Positions 37,846 to 46,440 of a stretch of DNA of 64,000 bases are shown here, one piece after another. The position numbers and the translations under genes were made by a program. The number at the start of each line of letters is the position of its first letter. The stretch's first letter is position 1. The notes beneath the pieces are model-generated. The model was not told where the DNA came from, searched no databases, and worked only from the letters and a program-made list of their open reading frames with translations. This stretch comes from M3007 sp041392625 (GTDB taxonomy: Bacteria; Bacteroidota; Bacteroidia; Chitinophagales; Saprospiraceae): contig JAWKLR010000009.1 in the NCBI GenBank assembly GCA_041392625.1, forward strand, positions 62,001-126,000. Reading direction: 5' to 3'.

Positions 37846-37913
37846 TTCGGGAGTTTGAATTTAATCAGAACAAAGGACAAGGCATTCTGTTCTGGTCCAT
37901 TCAAACTCCCGAA
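37846..37913 (-). other. Long nested hairpin between serS and barrel gene
   Basis: Outer stem of 15 perfect base pairs (ttcgggagtttgaat with attcaaactcccgaa) and an inner stem cagaaca/tgttctg, spanning 68 bp. It starts 6 bp after the serS stop and ends 17 bp before the next start. No T-tract. It could end most serS transcripts or protect the message. Confidence 0.7.
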
Positions 37914-37919
37914 AACGGC

Positions 37920-39203
37920 TTATCCAATCTCCTTGAATCCGGTGTATTTGTGCAATACCTTTGGTACGATAATCTTACCATCCGGAGTTTGGTTGTTTTC
38001 AAGCAATGCGGCCATAATACGTGGCAGAGCCAAAGAAGAACCATTCAGCGTGTGTGCCAGTTGGGCCTTACCATTCTCATCACGGAAACGCAGCTTGAGT
38101 CGATTGCTCTGAAAAGACTCAAAATTAGATACAGAACTCACTTCCAGCCAACGCTTTTGCGCGGCAGACCAAACCTCAAAATCGAATGTTTTAGCGGATG
38201 CAAAGCCTGTATCACCACCGCAAAGCAGCAGAATCCGATATGGCAGATCCAGCTTTTTCATAATCCGACTAACATGCGAAATCATTTTCTGCAAGGCCTT
38301 GTAGGAGTTGTCCGGATGCTCTACATGCACAATTTCTACTTTATCAAACTGGTGTACCCGGTTGAGGCCGCGTACGTGAGCCCCCCAGGCACCAGCCTCC
38401 CGGCGAAAGCAGGGGGTGTATGCTGTAGCTTTGATTGGCAGGTCTTTGGCCGGAATAATCTCATCGCGCCAGATATTCGTAACCGGAACTTCGGCAGTGG
38501 GGATCAGGTACAGGTTGTCGCGCTCAAACATATACATCTGAGCCTCCTTATCTGGCAGCTGACCGGTCCCGCGTGCTGAATCTTCGTTTACCAGGTGCGG
38601 TGGAAGGTATTCGGTGTAGCCAGCCTTTATGTTTTCATTCAGAAAGAACTGGATAAGTGCACGCTGCAGCTGCGCACCTTTTCCTTTATATACCGGAAAT
38701 CCGGCGCCGGTAATTTTCACACCGAGTTCAAAATCAAACAGCTCGTGTTTCTTGCCCAACTCCCAATGCGGCAGCGCATCTTCAGCCAGGTCCGGAAATG
38801 GACTGGTCCAATCCCGATACACTTTGTTATCATCTTCGCCAGCACCTGCGGGAACACTTTTGTGCGGACAGTTGGGTACTGCATACAGCAATTCGTCCAA
38901 ATCTGCTTCGATCTGTCGTTGCCGTTCTTCGAGTTCGCGAATGGTATCTTTCAGTCCGGCAATTTGTGCCTTGGCTGCCTCCGCTTCTTCTTTCCTCCCT
39001 TGCCCCATCAGTTGGCCAATCAATTTGGAGTTTTTGTTGGATTCTGCCAGCGTATCATCCAGTTCTTTCTGACTGGACTTCCGCAGGTCATCCAGTTTGA
39101 TAATTTGATCGATGATTTTAAGGTCAGTCTTAGACCAGTTCCGTTTGCGTAAGCCATTCAGAACCCTTCTTTTTTCGTCCCGAATCGTCTTTAATTCCAA
39201 CAT
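37920..39203 (-). CDS. serS: Seryl-tRNA synthetase
   Basis: 427-aa class II synthetase charging tRNA-Ser (and tRNA-Sec where present). The N-terminal coiled-coil arm is visible (heptads from about residue 25 to 100, ending QRQIEADLDELLYAVPN). The catalytic core has LYLIPTAEVPVTNI (motif 1 area), TACFRREAGAWG-type motif 2 (AYTPCFRREAGAWGAHVRGL) and motif 3 LNGSSLALPRIMAALLENNQ. The open frame extends 73 codons upstream to 39422, but MLELKTIRDEKRRVL at 39203 is the true start by family alignment. Length is normal. Confidence 0.97.
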   Translation of the reverse strand: MLELKTIRDEKRRVLNGLRKRNWSKTDLKIIDQIIKLDDLRKSSQKELDDTLAESNKNSKLIGQLMGQGRKEEAEAAKAQIAGLKDTIRELEERQRQIEADLDELLYAVPNCPHKSVPAGAGEDDNKVYRDWTSPFPDLAEDALPHWELGKKHELFDFELGVKITGAGFPVYKGKGAQLQRALIQFFLNENIKAGYTEYLPPHLVNEDSARGTGQLPDKEAQMYMFERDNLYLIPTAEVPVTNIWRDEIIPAKDLPIKATAYTPCFRREAGAWGAHVRGLNRVHQFDKVEIVHVEHPDNSYKALQKMISHVSRIMKKLDLPYRILLLCGGDTGFASAKTFDFEVWSAAQKRWLEVSSVSNFESFQSNRLKLRFRDENGKAQLAHTLNGSSLALPRIMAALLENNQTPDGKIIVPKVLHKYTGFKEIG

Positions 39204-39979
39204 AGGTGCGGAGTTATGGTATTTATGAATAAAATGAATAGAGTTATTCCGGTTTATTGTCGCCTTCCTGCCGGAAACCCGGGTAAAAATGGAATTCGTG
39301 GCATCAAATAAATTTTTCGCAAAAATCGCTGTTTTCAATGTGAAATGCAGCAAAAGCGCGGATAAAAATGAAATAAAATGGATAGGTATGCACCGCGGGA
39401 ACGTACCCTGGTGGATAAGCACTTAAGGTTCAACATCCAATTGGGACAAAACGTTTCACGAATGAACACTTTCCCGGCTTGTCTGTTACAATTAAAATTT
39501 TGGTGCAAGATATAGCGATTTTAAAAAAAGCATTATCTTTGCTTCATCCAAATCACACACTGCCTTATTTTTGGCATAATATTCCATCTCACATTCTTGT
39601 TTCTCCCAATTTTTTGGAAACCGCTCAAGGTTGATATGGAATGGGTATTTGCGTAGCATCTCCTATCTATTTTCCGGATTGAACAGTCCCCTCTATGGCA
39701 TGCATTGCTGCTGCTTCTTCGGAAAATCATTATTCCAAAAACGGTGTGTTTCAAATCAATAACAAGTAGGCTCCAGCCTCGTGCTGCTGTACCCACCTGA
39801 ATTTAACAATTACCTCACACAGGTTCAAACCTAAATAAATAAACCACGTATTGGTATACATCTAATGCAAGCAGGTCACCCAGTTTTGGACGCATGATTT
39901 TAAAGCACCATGTCTCGTAAACTGCTAATACCCTTGCCCTACCAGATACCATTCTAATCAACATTATTTAATTCCTGCT
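39204..39979. other. 776-bp region between serS and rho; likely rho leader
   Basis: It holds no convincing gene: an 87-codon minus-strand frame shows no protein character. One TANNTTTG box lies at 39535. The transcript from there would have a leader of about 430 nt. That leader can fold: ATTCCAT at about 39581 faces ATGGAAT about 60 bases later, with CCAA/TTGG inside. Confidence 0.5.
39535..39542 (+). promoter_or_regulatory. Putative rho -7 promoter box TATCTTTG
   Basis: Exact TANNTTTG, 437 bp upstream of the rho ATG. If used, rho has an unusually long leader. No other match is closer to the gene. Confidence 0.4.
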
Positions 39980-41731
39980 ATGTACGATATATTGCAGCTC
40001 AATGACATGCTGGTTCCCGAACTGAAGGAAATAGCTCAAAAACTCAACATCAAAGGCTTCCGAAAACTTACCAAGAAAGACCTGGTTTACCAGATTCTTG
40101 ATCAGCAGGCATTTGCAAATAAAGATTCCGGTGGTGATGTACCCTCTGTGGAAGAGCCCGCCCCGGGCCGTAAAATTGTGGTAAAGAACACGAAAGGCGA
40201 ATCGGATAAACAAGGGCAACAAAGCAAGAAAAGCAGCCCGAAACCACAGGATAAAAACGCCAAGGATTCCACCGATTCTGCCGAAGCAGAAGGCAAATCC
40301 GAAAATAAAGAGGACCGCCGCCAGGAAAACCGTTTCCAACGAGATCGCAACCGCCGCCCAGACGACCGCAACCGCTCGGATGACCGCAACCGCCGCGATG
40401 ATCGCAACCGCCGTGACGATCGCAACCGCCGCGACGACCGCAAAGGAAACGATAACAGAAACAATGCAGACTCCAACCGGCAAGACCGCAAAGAGGATGC
40501 CTCCGGAAATAAAACCGACATGCGCGGCAACAACCGCCAACAAAATAAAATGCCCGATGGTGAACAGGAGGTAATGCCGGAAATTGCAAAGGAAAAGTTT
40601 GATGTAGAACTCGACGGCGTAATTGAAGGAGAAGGCACCCTCGAAATGATGCCAGATGGATACGGATTCCTCCGCGCTTCTGATTACAATTACCTGACCA
40701 GCCCGGATGACATTTACGTATCGCCATCCCAGGTAAAACTCTTTGGCCTCCGCACCGGGGATACCGTAAAAGGCTCTATCCGTCCGCCAAAAGAAGGTGA
40801 AAAGTATTTTGCCCTGCTGAAAGTAAGCAAAATCAATGCACTCGATCCTAAGGATGTACGTGACCGCGTTCCATTCGACTACCTTACCCCGCTTTTCCCT
40901 ACTAAGAAATTTAACCTGATTGTTAGTCCAACCGGACGGGATTTCGGCAACCGGATTATTGAACTCTTTACCCCAATTGGTAAAGGTCAGCGTGGATTGC
41001 TTGTTGCCCAGCCTAAAACAGGTAAAACCTTTCTCTTGAAGGATTTTGCAAATGCAATTACCAAAAACCACCCGGAGTGTTACGTTATCATTTTGCTGAT
41101 CGACGAACGCCCTGAGGAGGTAACAGATATGAAGCGCAGTGTACGCGCAGAAGTAGTTTCATCTACATTTGATGAGCCCGCTGAAAACCACGTACGCCTG
41201 GCAAACATCGTCCTGGAAAAAGCAAAACGCATGGTTGAGTGCGGCCACGACGTGGTGATTTTGCTCGACTCCATTACCCGTATGGCACGTGCCTACAACA
41301 CGGTAGCTCCGGCTTCCGGAAAGGTACTTTCCGGTGGTGTAGAGGCAACTGCACTTCAGAAACCCAAAAAGTTCTTCGGTGCAGCGCGTTCCATCGAGAA
41401 TGGCGGCTCGCTGACGATCCTGGCTACAGCCCTGATCGACACCGGTTCGAAAATGGACCAGGTGATCTTCGAAGAATTTAAAGGTACCGGTAACATGGAA
41501 TTGCAACTCGATCGCAACCTTGCAAACCGCCGGATTTACCCGAGCATCGACCTGACGAAGTCCAGCACACGTCGGGAGGATTTGCTGCTCGACAAAGATA
41601 CGCTGCAACGCATGTTTATCCTGCGCAACCACCTGGCCGATATGAAGCCGGAAGAAGCCATGGAGTTCATGAAAAAACACATGATGTCCACCAGTTCCAA
41701 CGAGGAATTCCTGGAATCAATGAATCGATAA
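39980..41731 (+). CDS. rho: Transcription termination factor Rho with large repetitive insertion
   Basis: 583-aa ring-shaped RNA helicase that ends transcription. N-terminal Rho_N helical domain (residues 1-46: LNDMLVPELKEIAQKLNIKG). Next is a ~140-residue charged low-complexity insertion of Arg, Asp, Asn, Gln and Lys with repeated DDRNRR units. The RNA-binding cold-shock-type domain follows (GTLEMMPDGYGFLRASDYNY, DIYVSPSQVKLFGLRTGD), then the ATPase: Walker A PKTGKT (345-350), IILLIDERPEEVTDM, VVILLDSITRMARAYN and SGGVEATALQKPKKFFGAAR. E. coli Rho has 419 aa, so the insertion explains the extra length; similar insertions are known in Bacteroidota Rho. A strong terminator follows. Confidence 0.97.
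   Translation: MYDILQLNDMLVPELKEIAQKLNIKGFRKLTKKDLVYQILDQQAFANKDSGGDVPSVEEPAPGRKIVVKNTKGESDKQGQQSKKSSPKPQDKNAKDSTDSAEAEGKSENKEDRRQENRFQRDRNRRPDDRNRSDDRNRRDDRNRRDDRNRRDDRKGNDNRNNADSNRQDRKEDASGNKTDMRGNNRQQNKMPDGEQEVMPEIAKEKFDVELDGVIEGEGTLEMMPDGYGFLRASDYNYLTSPDDIYVSPSQVKLFGLRTGDTVKGSIRPPKEGEKYFALLKVSKINALDPKDVRDRVPFDYLTPLFPTKKFNLIVSPTGRDFGNRIIELFTPIGKGQRGLLVAQPKTGKTFLLKDFANAITKNHPECYVIILLIDERPEEVTDMKRSVRAEVVSSTFDEPAENHVRLANIVLEKAKRMVECGHDVVILLDSITRMARAYNTVAPASGKVLSGGVEATALQKPKKFFGAARSIENGGSLTILATALIDTGSKMDQVIFEEFKGTGNMELQLDRNLANRRIYPSIDLTKSSTRREDLLLDKDTLQRMFILRNHLADMKPEEAMEFMKKHMMSTSSNEEFLESMNR
40361..40444 (+). repeat. 18-bp tandem repeat inside rho
   Basis: Four full units and part of a fifth of gaccgcaaccgccgcgat-type sequence, coding DDRNRR/S repeats (protein residues ~128-155). 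Differences between units are mostly silent, which points to selection on the protein sequence. Confidence 0.8.
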
Positions 41732-41758
41732 TACCGCTTTTTCAAGCAGTAATCAAAA

Positions 41759-41802
41759 CGCCTGCAACCCGATTTTTCCGGGTTTGCAGGCGTTTCTTTT
41801 TT
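41759..41802 (+). terminator. Rho-independent terminator of rho
   Basis: CGCCTGCAACCCG pairs with CGGGTTTGCAGGCG (one bulged base), followed by TTTCTTTTTT. It starts 28 bp after the stop. Confidence 0.92.
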
Positions 41803-42097
41803 ATATCTGATGGCAGGAATTTAATGTCTGGATTGTAGAAATGTCAAATTCGGACCAATTCGTCGAAAAAACAAGATTGAAACAAGCTCCACTTTTGGAC
41901 CCAAAAGCAAATAATATTTTAAAGACTACATTAAAAATGTGGTTTGCTTTATACAAAATTCCACCATTTGCCCAGCACGCGACTTATTATTTCCTTTTTC
42001 AGTTAAAAACATGGAATACAGCCTGATTAAATTCTTTCGTTAAAAATAGAATTCGGCATTATTTTCGCCCCACTGAAAACAATCGGACATATTTGTC
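41803..42097. other. Gap between rho terminator and GH25 gene
   Basis: 295 bp, AT-rich. A 61-codon plus-strand frame has no protein character. The GH25 promoter should be here, but I see no exact -7 box. Confidence 0.4.
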
Positions 42098-42820
42098 ATG
42101 CGTATTATTCTCTTTTTAGGCTGTTTAGTACTCCCGCTGATTCCGCGGCACGTACCGGTATCGAGCGAGGTACCGCTGGTCTTGCATGGCATTGATGTTT
42201 CGCACTACCAGGCTCAAATTGATTGGGAACTGGTAGCCAGGCGCACCAAGCCCGATTTTGTTTTTATCAAAGCTACAGAAGGCTCCGACTTTACCGACAG
42301 CCTTTTTTGCTCCAATTGGGATGCCCTGAGATACCATCGGCTGAAACGCGGAGCCTACCACTATTTCCGTGCCTATGGGTGCGGGCTGGAGCAGGCTAAA
42401 CACTTTCTGCAAACCGTGGAAATGATGCCTGGAGACATCCTGCCTGTACTCGATGTAGAAACCACCGACGATATGGCCCCTGAAGTTCTACGAAAAGAAG
42501 TGCGGGCATGGCTTCAATACGTGGAATTCAAACTCGGCGCCAAGCCCATTATCTATACCAACCAGAATTTTTACGAGCAATACCTCGCCGGCATCTTCGA
42601 CAATTACCCGCTTTGGATCGCTAAGTACTCGGATGAATCTCCGGAACTATCCAATGAAAAAGCCTGGAAATTCTGGCAATACTCCAACAGCGGCTGTGTA
42701 TTCGGGATCAACCACGAAGTGGACCAAAACCTTTTCTACGGCACTCCCGAACACCTGAATGAACTCTGTTGGGAAGGCCCCGCTCCTACCATCAAAAACT
42801 GGCATTCTGTGGAGCCGTAA
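42098..42820 (+). CDS. Glycoside hydrolase family 25 lysozyme
   Basis: 240 aa. N-terminal hydrophobic segment (MRIILFLGCLVLPLIPRHVP) serving as signal or anchor. The GH25 domain starts LHGIDVSHYQAQIDWELV (first catalytic Asp in GIDVSHYQ), followed by FVFIKATEGSDFTD, RGAYHYFRAYG, ILPVLDVETTDD (DxE pair), PIIYTNQNFYEQYL and YPLWIAKYS, and ends in WQYSNSGCVFGINHEVDQNLF. It cleaves the MurNAc-GlcNAc backbone of peptidoglycan. It could serve cell-wall turnover or act on other bacteria; nothing nearby decides. A hairpin overlaps its stop. Confidence 0.93.
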   Translation: MRIILFLGCLVLPLIPRHVPVSSEVPLVLHGIDVSHYQAQIDWELVARRTKPDFVFIKATEGSDFTDSLFCSNWDALRYHRLKRGAYHYFRAYGCGLEQAKHFLQTVEMMPGDILPVLDVETTDDMAPEVLRKEVRAWLQYVEFKLGAKPIIYTNQNFYEQYLAGIFDNYPLWIAKYSDESPELSNEKAWKFWQYSNSGCVFGINHEVDQNLFYGTPEHLNELCWEGPAPTIKNWHSVEP

Positions 42821-42841
42821 TCATGGGTGATTATGGGCTCT
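42812..42841 (+). terminator. Hairpin overlapping GH25 stop codon
   Basis: GAGCC/GGCTC and TAATCA/TGATTA stem around a TGGG loop; the stop codon lies in the stem. No T-tract, so weak as a terminator. Confidence 0.4.
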
Positions 42842-42860
42842 GAAGATGCTGGTTGACCTG

Positions 42861-42900
42861 CCAGGAAGACGCGATGCATCGCGTCTCTACGAATTCCTGG
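42861..42900. repeat. GTAGAGACGC-type palindromic repeat
   Basis: Perfect 20-bp palindrome AGACGCGATGCATCGCGTCT inside an outer CCAGGAA...TTCCTGG inverted repeat. A degenerate relative lies at 51303. Confidence 0.65.
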
Positions 42901-42930
42901 GTTTTATCCCAATTTGTGCTGAAGTACTTG

Positions 42931-42938
42931 TATTTTTG
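42931..42938 (+). promoter_or_regulatory. Putative -7 box of M28 peptidase gene
   Basis: TATTTTTG, matching TANNTTTG, 30 bp before the ATG at 42969. Confidence 0.5.
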
Positions 42939-42968
42939 CATTCTTTTGAATGACAAAAATATGTTGAT

Positions 42969-44207
42969 ATGAAAATGACACATAAAGTACTGCTCTCCAT
43001 GGTATTGTTGCTCTTTACAGCCTCCGCTGTTTCGGCACAATATGTATCCGAGAAAAACCTGAAAAAGCACGTTGTATTTCTTTCATCAGATAAAATGAAA
43101 GGCCGCCGCACGGGCTCTGCTGAAGAATTGCAAGCAGCAAAATACATTACCAAGTATTTCAAAAAATACAAACTAGCGGCCAAAGGCAACAAGGGCTACC
43201 TGCATACCTTTACCTTTTCTCAATCAATGGACCCACACGGTATGGGTGGAGATTCCGGAGAAAAAACAACAGCGCAAAACGTGGCTGCATACCTGGACAA
43301 TGGTGCCGAGTACACCATCGTGATTGGAGCGCACTATGACCACCTGGGTATGGGGCATGACCACAATTCGCTGGAAGCCAATCCGGAAGGTAAAATCCAC
43401 AACGGAGCAGATGACAATGCATCTGGTACAGCCGGTGTGATGGAACTTGCTCGGTACTTGTCGCAAAACAACATCAAGGAAAACCACAACTTCCTGTTTC
43501 TTTGTTTTAGCGGAGAAGAACTTGGCTTGATCGGATCCAAAAAATACACCGAGGACCCAACCATCGACCTCTCCAAAGTGAGTTTTATGCTGAACATGGA
43601 TATGATCGGCCGCCTCAACGAAGGCAAACGGATTATGGTTGGTGGAGTTGGAACGGCTCCAGACTTTGTTCCATTGCTTGAAAAAACGCCAACGGAACTT
43701 ACCATTAAAAAAGACAGCGCTGGGATTGGCCCAAGCGACCATACCTCTTTTTACCTCAAAGATATTCCCGTACTGTTCTTCTTTACCGGCCAGCACTCCG
43801 ATTACCACAAGCCTTCAGACGATGCAGACAAAGTGAACTACAGTGGCCAGAAATTGCTGCTGGACTACGTGATCACCATCCTGATGGAGTTGGACAAAAC
43901 CCCTAAACTGACGTTCCAGAAAACAAAATCCAAGAAAGAGGATACGCCAAGTTTTAAGGTAACCCTGGGCATTATGCCCGACTATACCTGGGAGTCGGAA
44001 GGTGTGCACGTAGATGGTGTTACCGACGGACGCCCTGCCGATAAAGCGGGAATGGTACGCGGAGATGTGATCCTTCAAATGGGAGATATGGAAATCAAAA
44101 CCATGATGGACTACATGAAGGCCCTCTCTAAGCACTCCAAAGGAGAAACCACTACAGTAAAAGTAAAACGGAAGGAAGAAGTCCTGGATCTGCAGGTAAC
44201 TTTTTAG
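42969..44207 (+). CDS. Exported M28 family peptidase with C-terminal PDZ domain
   Basis: 412 aa. Signal peptide MKMTHKVLLSMVLLLFTASA…AQ. The M28 zinc-peptidase core shows IVIGAHYDHLG (His/Asp), GADDNASGTAGVMELARYL (Asp bridging both zincs), FLCFSGEELGLIGSKKY (catalytic Glu pair), FMLNMDMIGRL (Asp), and SDYHKPSDDADKVNY (last His). The final ~90 residues are a PDZ domain (GVTDGRPADKAGMVRGDVIL). It is probably a periplasmic or surface aminopeptidase. The PDZ domain may bind substrate C-termini or regulate activity (inference). A -7 box lies 30 bp upstream. Confidence 0.93.
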   Translation: MKMTHKVLLSMVLLLFTASAVSAQYVSEKNLKKHVVFLSSDKMKGRRTGSAEELQAAKYITKYFKKYKLAAKGNKGYLHTFTFSQSMDPHGMGGDSGEKTTAQNVAAYLDNGAEYTIVIGAHYDHLGMGHDHNSLEANPEGKIHNGADDNASGTAGVMELARYLSQNNIKENHNFLFLCFSGEELGLIGSKKYTEDPTIDLSKVSFMLNMDMIGRLNEGKRIMVGGVGTAPDFVPLLEKTPTELTIKKDSAGIGPSDHTSFYLKDIPVLFFFTGQHSDYHKPSDDADKVNYSGQKLLLDYVITILMELDKTPKLTFQKTKSKKEDTPSFKVTLGIMPDYTWESEGVHVDGVTDGRPADKAGMVRGDVILQMGDMEIKTMMDYMKALSKHSKGETTTVKVKRKEEVLDLQVTF

Positions 44208-44281
44208 TCCTGAGCAACAAAATCCGCTTCCGCTTGTTTAACTGCTGGTACGATTAATTCAAAAAATAAAATTCAAATCAT

Positions 44282-44695
44282 ATGTATCCACCTGCATTAG
44301 TAGCCCCAATGGCACAGGACCTCACCAATTACGGTTTTGAGGGGCTGGAATCACCAGAGCAAGTTCAGTCTGCACTTGATACCAATGAAGGAACCGTGTT
44401 GTTGGTTGTAAACAGTGTGTGTGGTTGTGCTGCAGGCATGGCACGCCCAGGCGTAAAAATGTCTGTTCAGGGAAACAAACGCCCTGACCGGCTGACCACT
44501 GTATTTGCTGGCGTTGACAAAGAAGCCACTGCAAAGGCGCGCGAATTCTTGCTGCCTTATCCACCGTCTTCCCCTAGCATTGCGCTGTTTAAAGACGGGA
44601 AATTGGTTCACTTTCTTGAGCGCCACCACATTGAGGGCCGCTCTGCTGAAATGATCGCTGAGAATTTGCAATCTGCCTACAATACCTATTGCTAG
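44282..44695 (+). CDS. BrxA/BrxB-family bacilliredoxin
   Basis: 137-aa cytosolic thiol protein. VNSVCGCAAGMARPG contains the CGC active site of the YphP/YqiW (BrxA/BrxB) family, which removes bacillithiol from proteins after oxidative stress. The full family layout MYPPALVAPMAQDL...FLLPYPPSSPSIALFKDGK...HHIEGRSAEMIAENL is present. This suggests the organism makes bacillithiol, as many Bacteroidota do; no synthesis gene is in the window. A strong terminator follows. Confidence 0.95.
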   Translation: MYPPALVAPMAQDLTNYGFEGLESPEQVQSALDTNEGTVLLVVNSVCGCAAGMARPGVKMSVQGNKRPDRLTTVFAGVDKEATAKAREFLLPYPPSSPSIALFKDGKLVHFLERHHIEGRSAEMIAENLQSAYNTYC

Positions 44696-44721
44696 GGATT
44701 GGGGTAATGCGTTGTTAGTAT

Positions 44722-44769
44722 AAAATCCCCCGGTTTGCCAATCAGTTGGTATTCCGGGGGATTTTTGTT
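44722..44769 (+). terminator. Rho-independent terminator of bacilliredoxin gene
   Basis: AAATCCCCCGG / CCGGGGGATTT stem, then TTTTGTTTTT. Confidence 0.93.
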
Positions 44770-44847
44770 TTTATGCGATGATAAAGCACCAGCAACAGGA
44801 GGTCCGGCGGCTTTTCACCATAATCTTAAACAAACCAACTTGCTTGT

Positions 44848-45321
44848 ATGAAACCTATTCCAATTCTCTTTTTACTGATTGTGAATTTTGGCTGCCAATC
44901 AATGATTTCAAAACCAAGCTTTGAAATAAAAACAGCATTGGAATACAGCCTGGATAGTTGCAGTCAGGCAAAGGGTCCAAGTGCATGGTATTATCCTTGC
45001 ACCCTGACCAATAATTCATATGAATCTATCCAAATCCCTTTGTTTGCATTTTCATGCAGAAAGGGATTTTTTGCAATGGCAGAGGCCAACTATGAATTCC
45101 AAAAAACGGACACGAGTTGGGCAAATGCAGGCGTTGATATTAGATACCTGCCCACTCCTGATACCATCATGCATTTAGGGAAAGGTGACCACTTTGACTT
45201 TTTTTTAGAAACTAATCCGTTATTAAATCAGGAGTCCAATCGACACATACCCGTATACGGTATTACCGGTCAAATAGACTCAAAATTCTATTCAATTGGG
45301 TTTCCGCTTACATCGTTTTGA
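44848..45321 (+). CDS. Small lipoprotein, unknown
   Basis: 157 aa. The start MKPIPILFLLIVNFGCQSMI gives a lipoprotein signal with Cys16 (NFGC). The mature part carries several Cys (DSCSQAKG, YYPCTL, FSCRKG) and sheet-like sequence. It is the first of three AT-rich genes of unknown function on this strand. I do not recognise a family. Surface or periplasmic location is inferred from the signal only. Confidence 0.7.
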   Translation: MKPIPILFLLIVNFGCQSMISKPSFEIKTALEYSLDSCSQAKGPSAWYYPCTLTNNSYESIQIPLFAFSCRKGFFAMAEANYEFQKTDTSWANAGVDIRYLPTPDTIMHLGKGDHFDFFLETNPLLNQESNRHIPVYGITGQIDSKFYSIGFPLTSF

Positions 45322-45395
45322 ATGAAGAATAAATTATGCGCAGAAAAAGGCGATGCAAGCAACACACCCAACTACAGGAATACTATTAACTATTT

Positions 45396-45755
45396 ATGGA
45401 AAGCATACTAAAAAGCAAATTGATAGGGGAACAATTAAGTTCAGTAACGTTTGTACAAGACTATCTACAACTGCACTTTGATGGAAAAACCTTCACAATC
45501 TACATTTGGCCTGCTGTAAAAATTGACGATACATTATTTCACTTTGGAGAGCAAGATTACAGAAATGCGCTATGCAGCTTAATTGCTCATAAGGTCACCG
45601 ACTTACTCCTTATTGAGGAAGAGACCCTTGTCATATTCTTTGAAAACACGAATAAAACCATACACTTAAACCTGAATCCAAACAATTCTGAAATAGTAGC
45701 TGAAATTGCGTTTTTTCATGATGACCTCGACTCAACCTGGCTATGTTTTCAATAA
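45396..45755 (+). CDS. Hypothetical protein
   Basis: 119 aa, cytosolic, acidic, no signal. It starts MESILKSKLIGEQLSSVTFV and looks like an alternating sheet protein (YLQLHFDGKTFTIYIWPAVK), which recalls small immunity-protein families, though I cannot match one. Visibly more AT-rich than its neighbours. It lies 74 bp after the lipoprotein gene. Confidence 0.6.
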   Translation: MESILKSKLIGEQLSSVTFVQDYLQLHFDGKTFTIYIWPAVKIDDTLFHFGEQDYRNALCSLIAHKVTDLLLIEEETLVIFFENTNKTIHLNLNPNNSEIVAEIAFFHDDLDSTWLCFQ

Positions 45756-45870
45756 ATCACATCCTGCAATGATTCTTATTTTATCAAGAGATGCTGCAAA
45801 ATTATAGCGCTTGCAAAATTGAGATTGTTGCCTACCCATATCCATTTACAATGATTGAATCCAATTAACA

Positions 45871-46347
45871 ATGGTAGAGACAAATAAAATCACGGAACTA
45901 TATGATGGGCACTTTCAATTGATCCTAGACTCCCCAGACAAATTAGCACTATATAAAATCATTGACCCGAGTTATAGGTATGTTTGGATGTTCGAACATC
46001 AAGAAAACAAAGTAGAATGGGGTGATTATATACATAGTTTGTTTGGAGTATTTAATGATACATCTAGGATTAAGGCTCGAAATATGAAGCTGGAATTACT
46101 GATCCCTACAGACATGTTCCTAAAACTCATTCCATCAATTTCACAGACTGTCAAGATTATTCAGACGAACACCGAGCCCCCATATTTCCTAAACCTTGAA
46201 AACATTCATGGAAAGACAAGGTATAATTTGCTAAAAAAGCACCTGGATTATTTATTCGAACTGGATATGCCCGGAGCCAGCGACTATTCACCAATTATCA
46301 GCCCAAACAAAGCATTCTTAGAGACAATACGGGCTGCGTTTGCTTAA
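45871..46347 (+). CDS. Hypothetical protein
   Basis: 158 aa, cytosolic, no signal. Features: MVETNKITELYDGHFQLILD, WMFEHQENKVEWGDYIHSLF and a helical end KKHLDYLFELDMPGASDYS. No recognised family. Like the preceding gene it is AT-rich and of accessory character. It is separated from the DASS transporter by 93 bp. Confidence 0.6.
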   Translation: MVETNKITELYDGHFQLILDSPDKLALYKIIDPSYRYVWMFEHQENKVEWGDYIHSLFGVFNDTSRIKARNMKLELLIPTDMFLKLIPSISQTVKIIQTNTEPPYFLNLENIHGKTRYNLLKKHLDYLFELDMPGASDYSPIISPNKAFLETIRAAFA

Positions 46348-46440
46348 TACTGAAATTGCCACCATTAAGATCATATTCCGGCAAAACCACAATACCTTCC
46401 TGAGTTTTTGTATGTTCGCAATGAACTATTTTGCGTGCGC

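Noticed and set aside
39533..39796. 87-codon frame in the rho upstream region
   Set aside because: No start context, no known motif, and its 3' end lies on the proposed rho promoter.
39820..39850. tRNA-like GGTTCAAACC motif
   Set aside because: The T-arm-like bases have no acceptor, anticodon or D-arm partners around them.
40361..40444. CRISPR array
   Set aside because: The repeats are 18 bp, contiguous without spacers, in frame and inside rho.
40102..40638. 178-codon Ser/Arg-rich frame opposite the rho insertion
   Set aside because: Reverse reading of the 18-bp repeats; simple composition only.
39968..41071. 367-codon open frame opposite rho
   Set aside because: It lies on the complement of the well-supported rho gene, has no protein family character and arises from rho codon bias.
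41841..42026. 61-codon frame after rho
   Set aside because: No family pattern and AT-rich intergenic composition; no supporting start signal.
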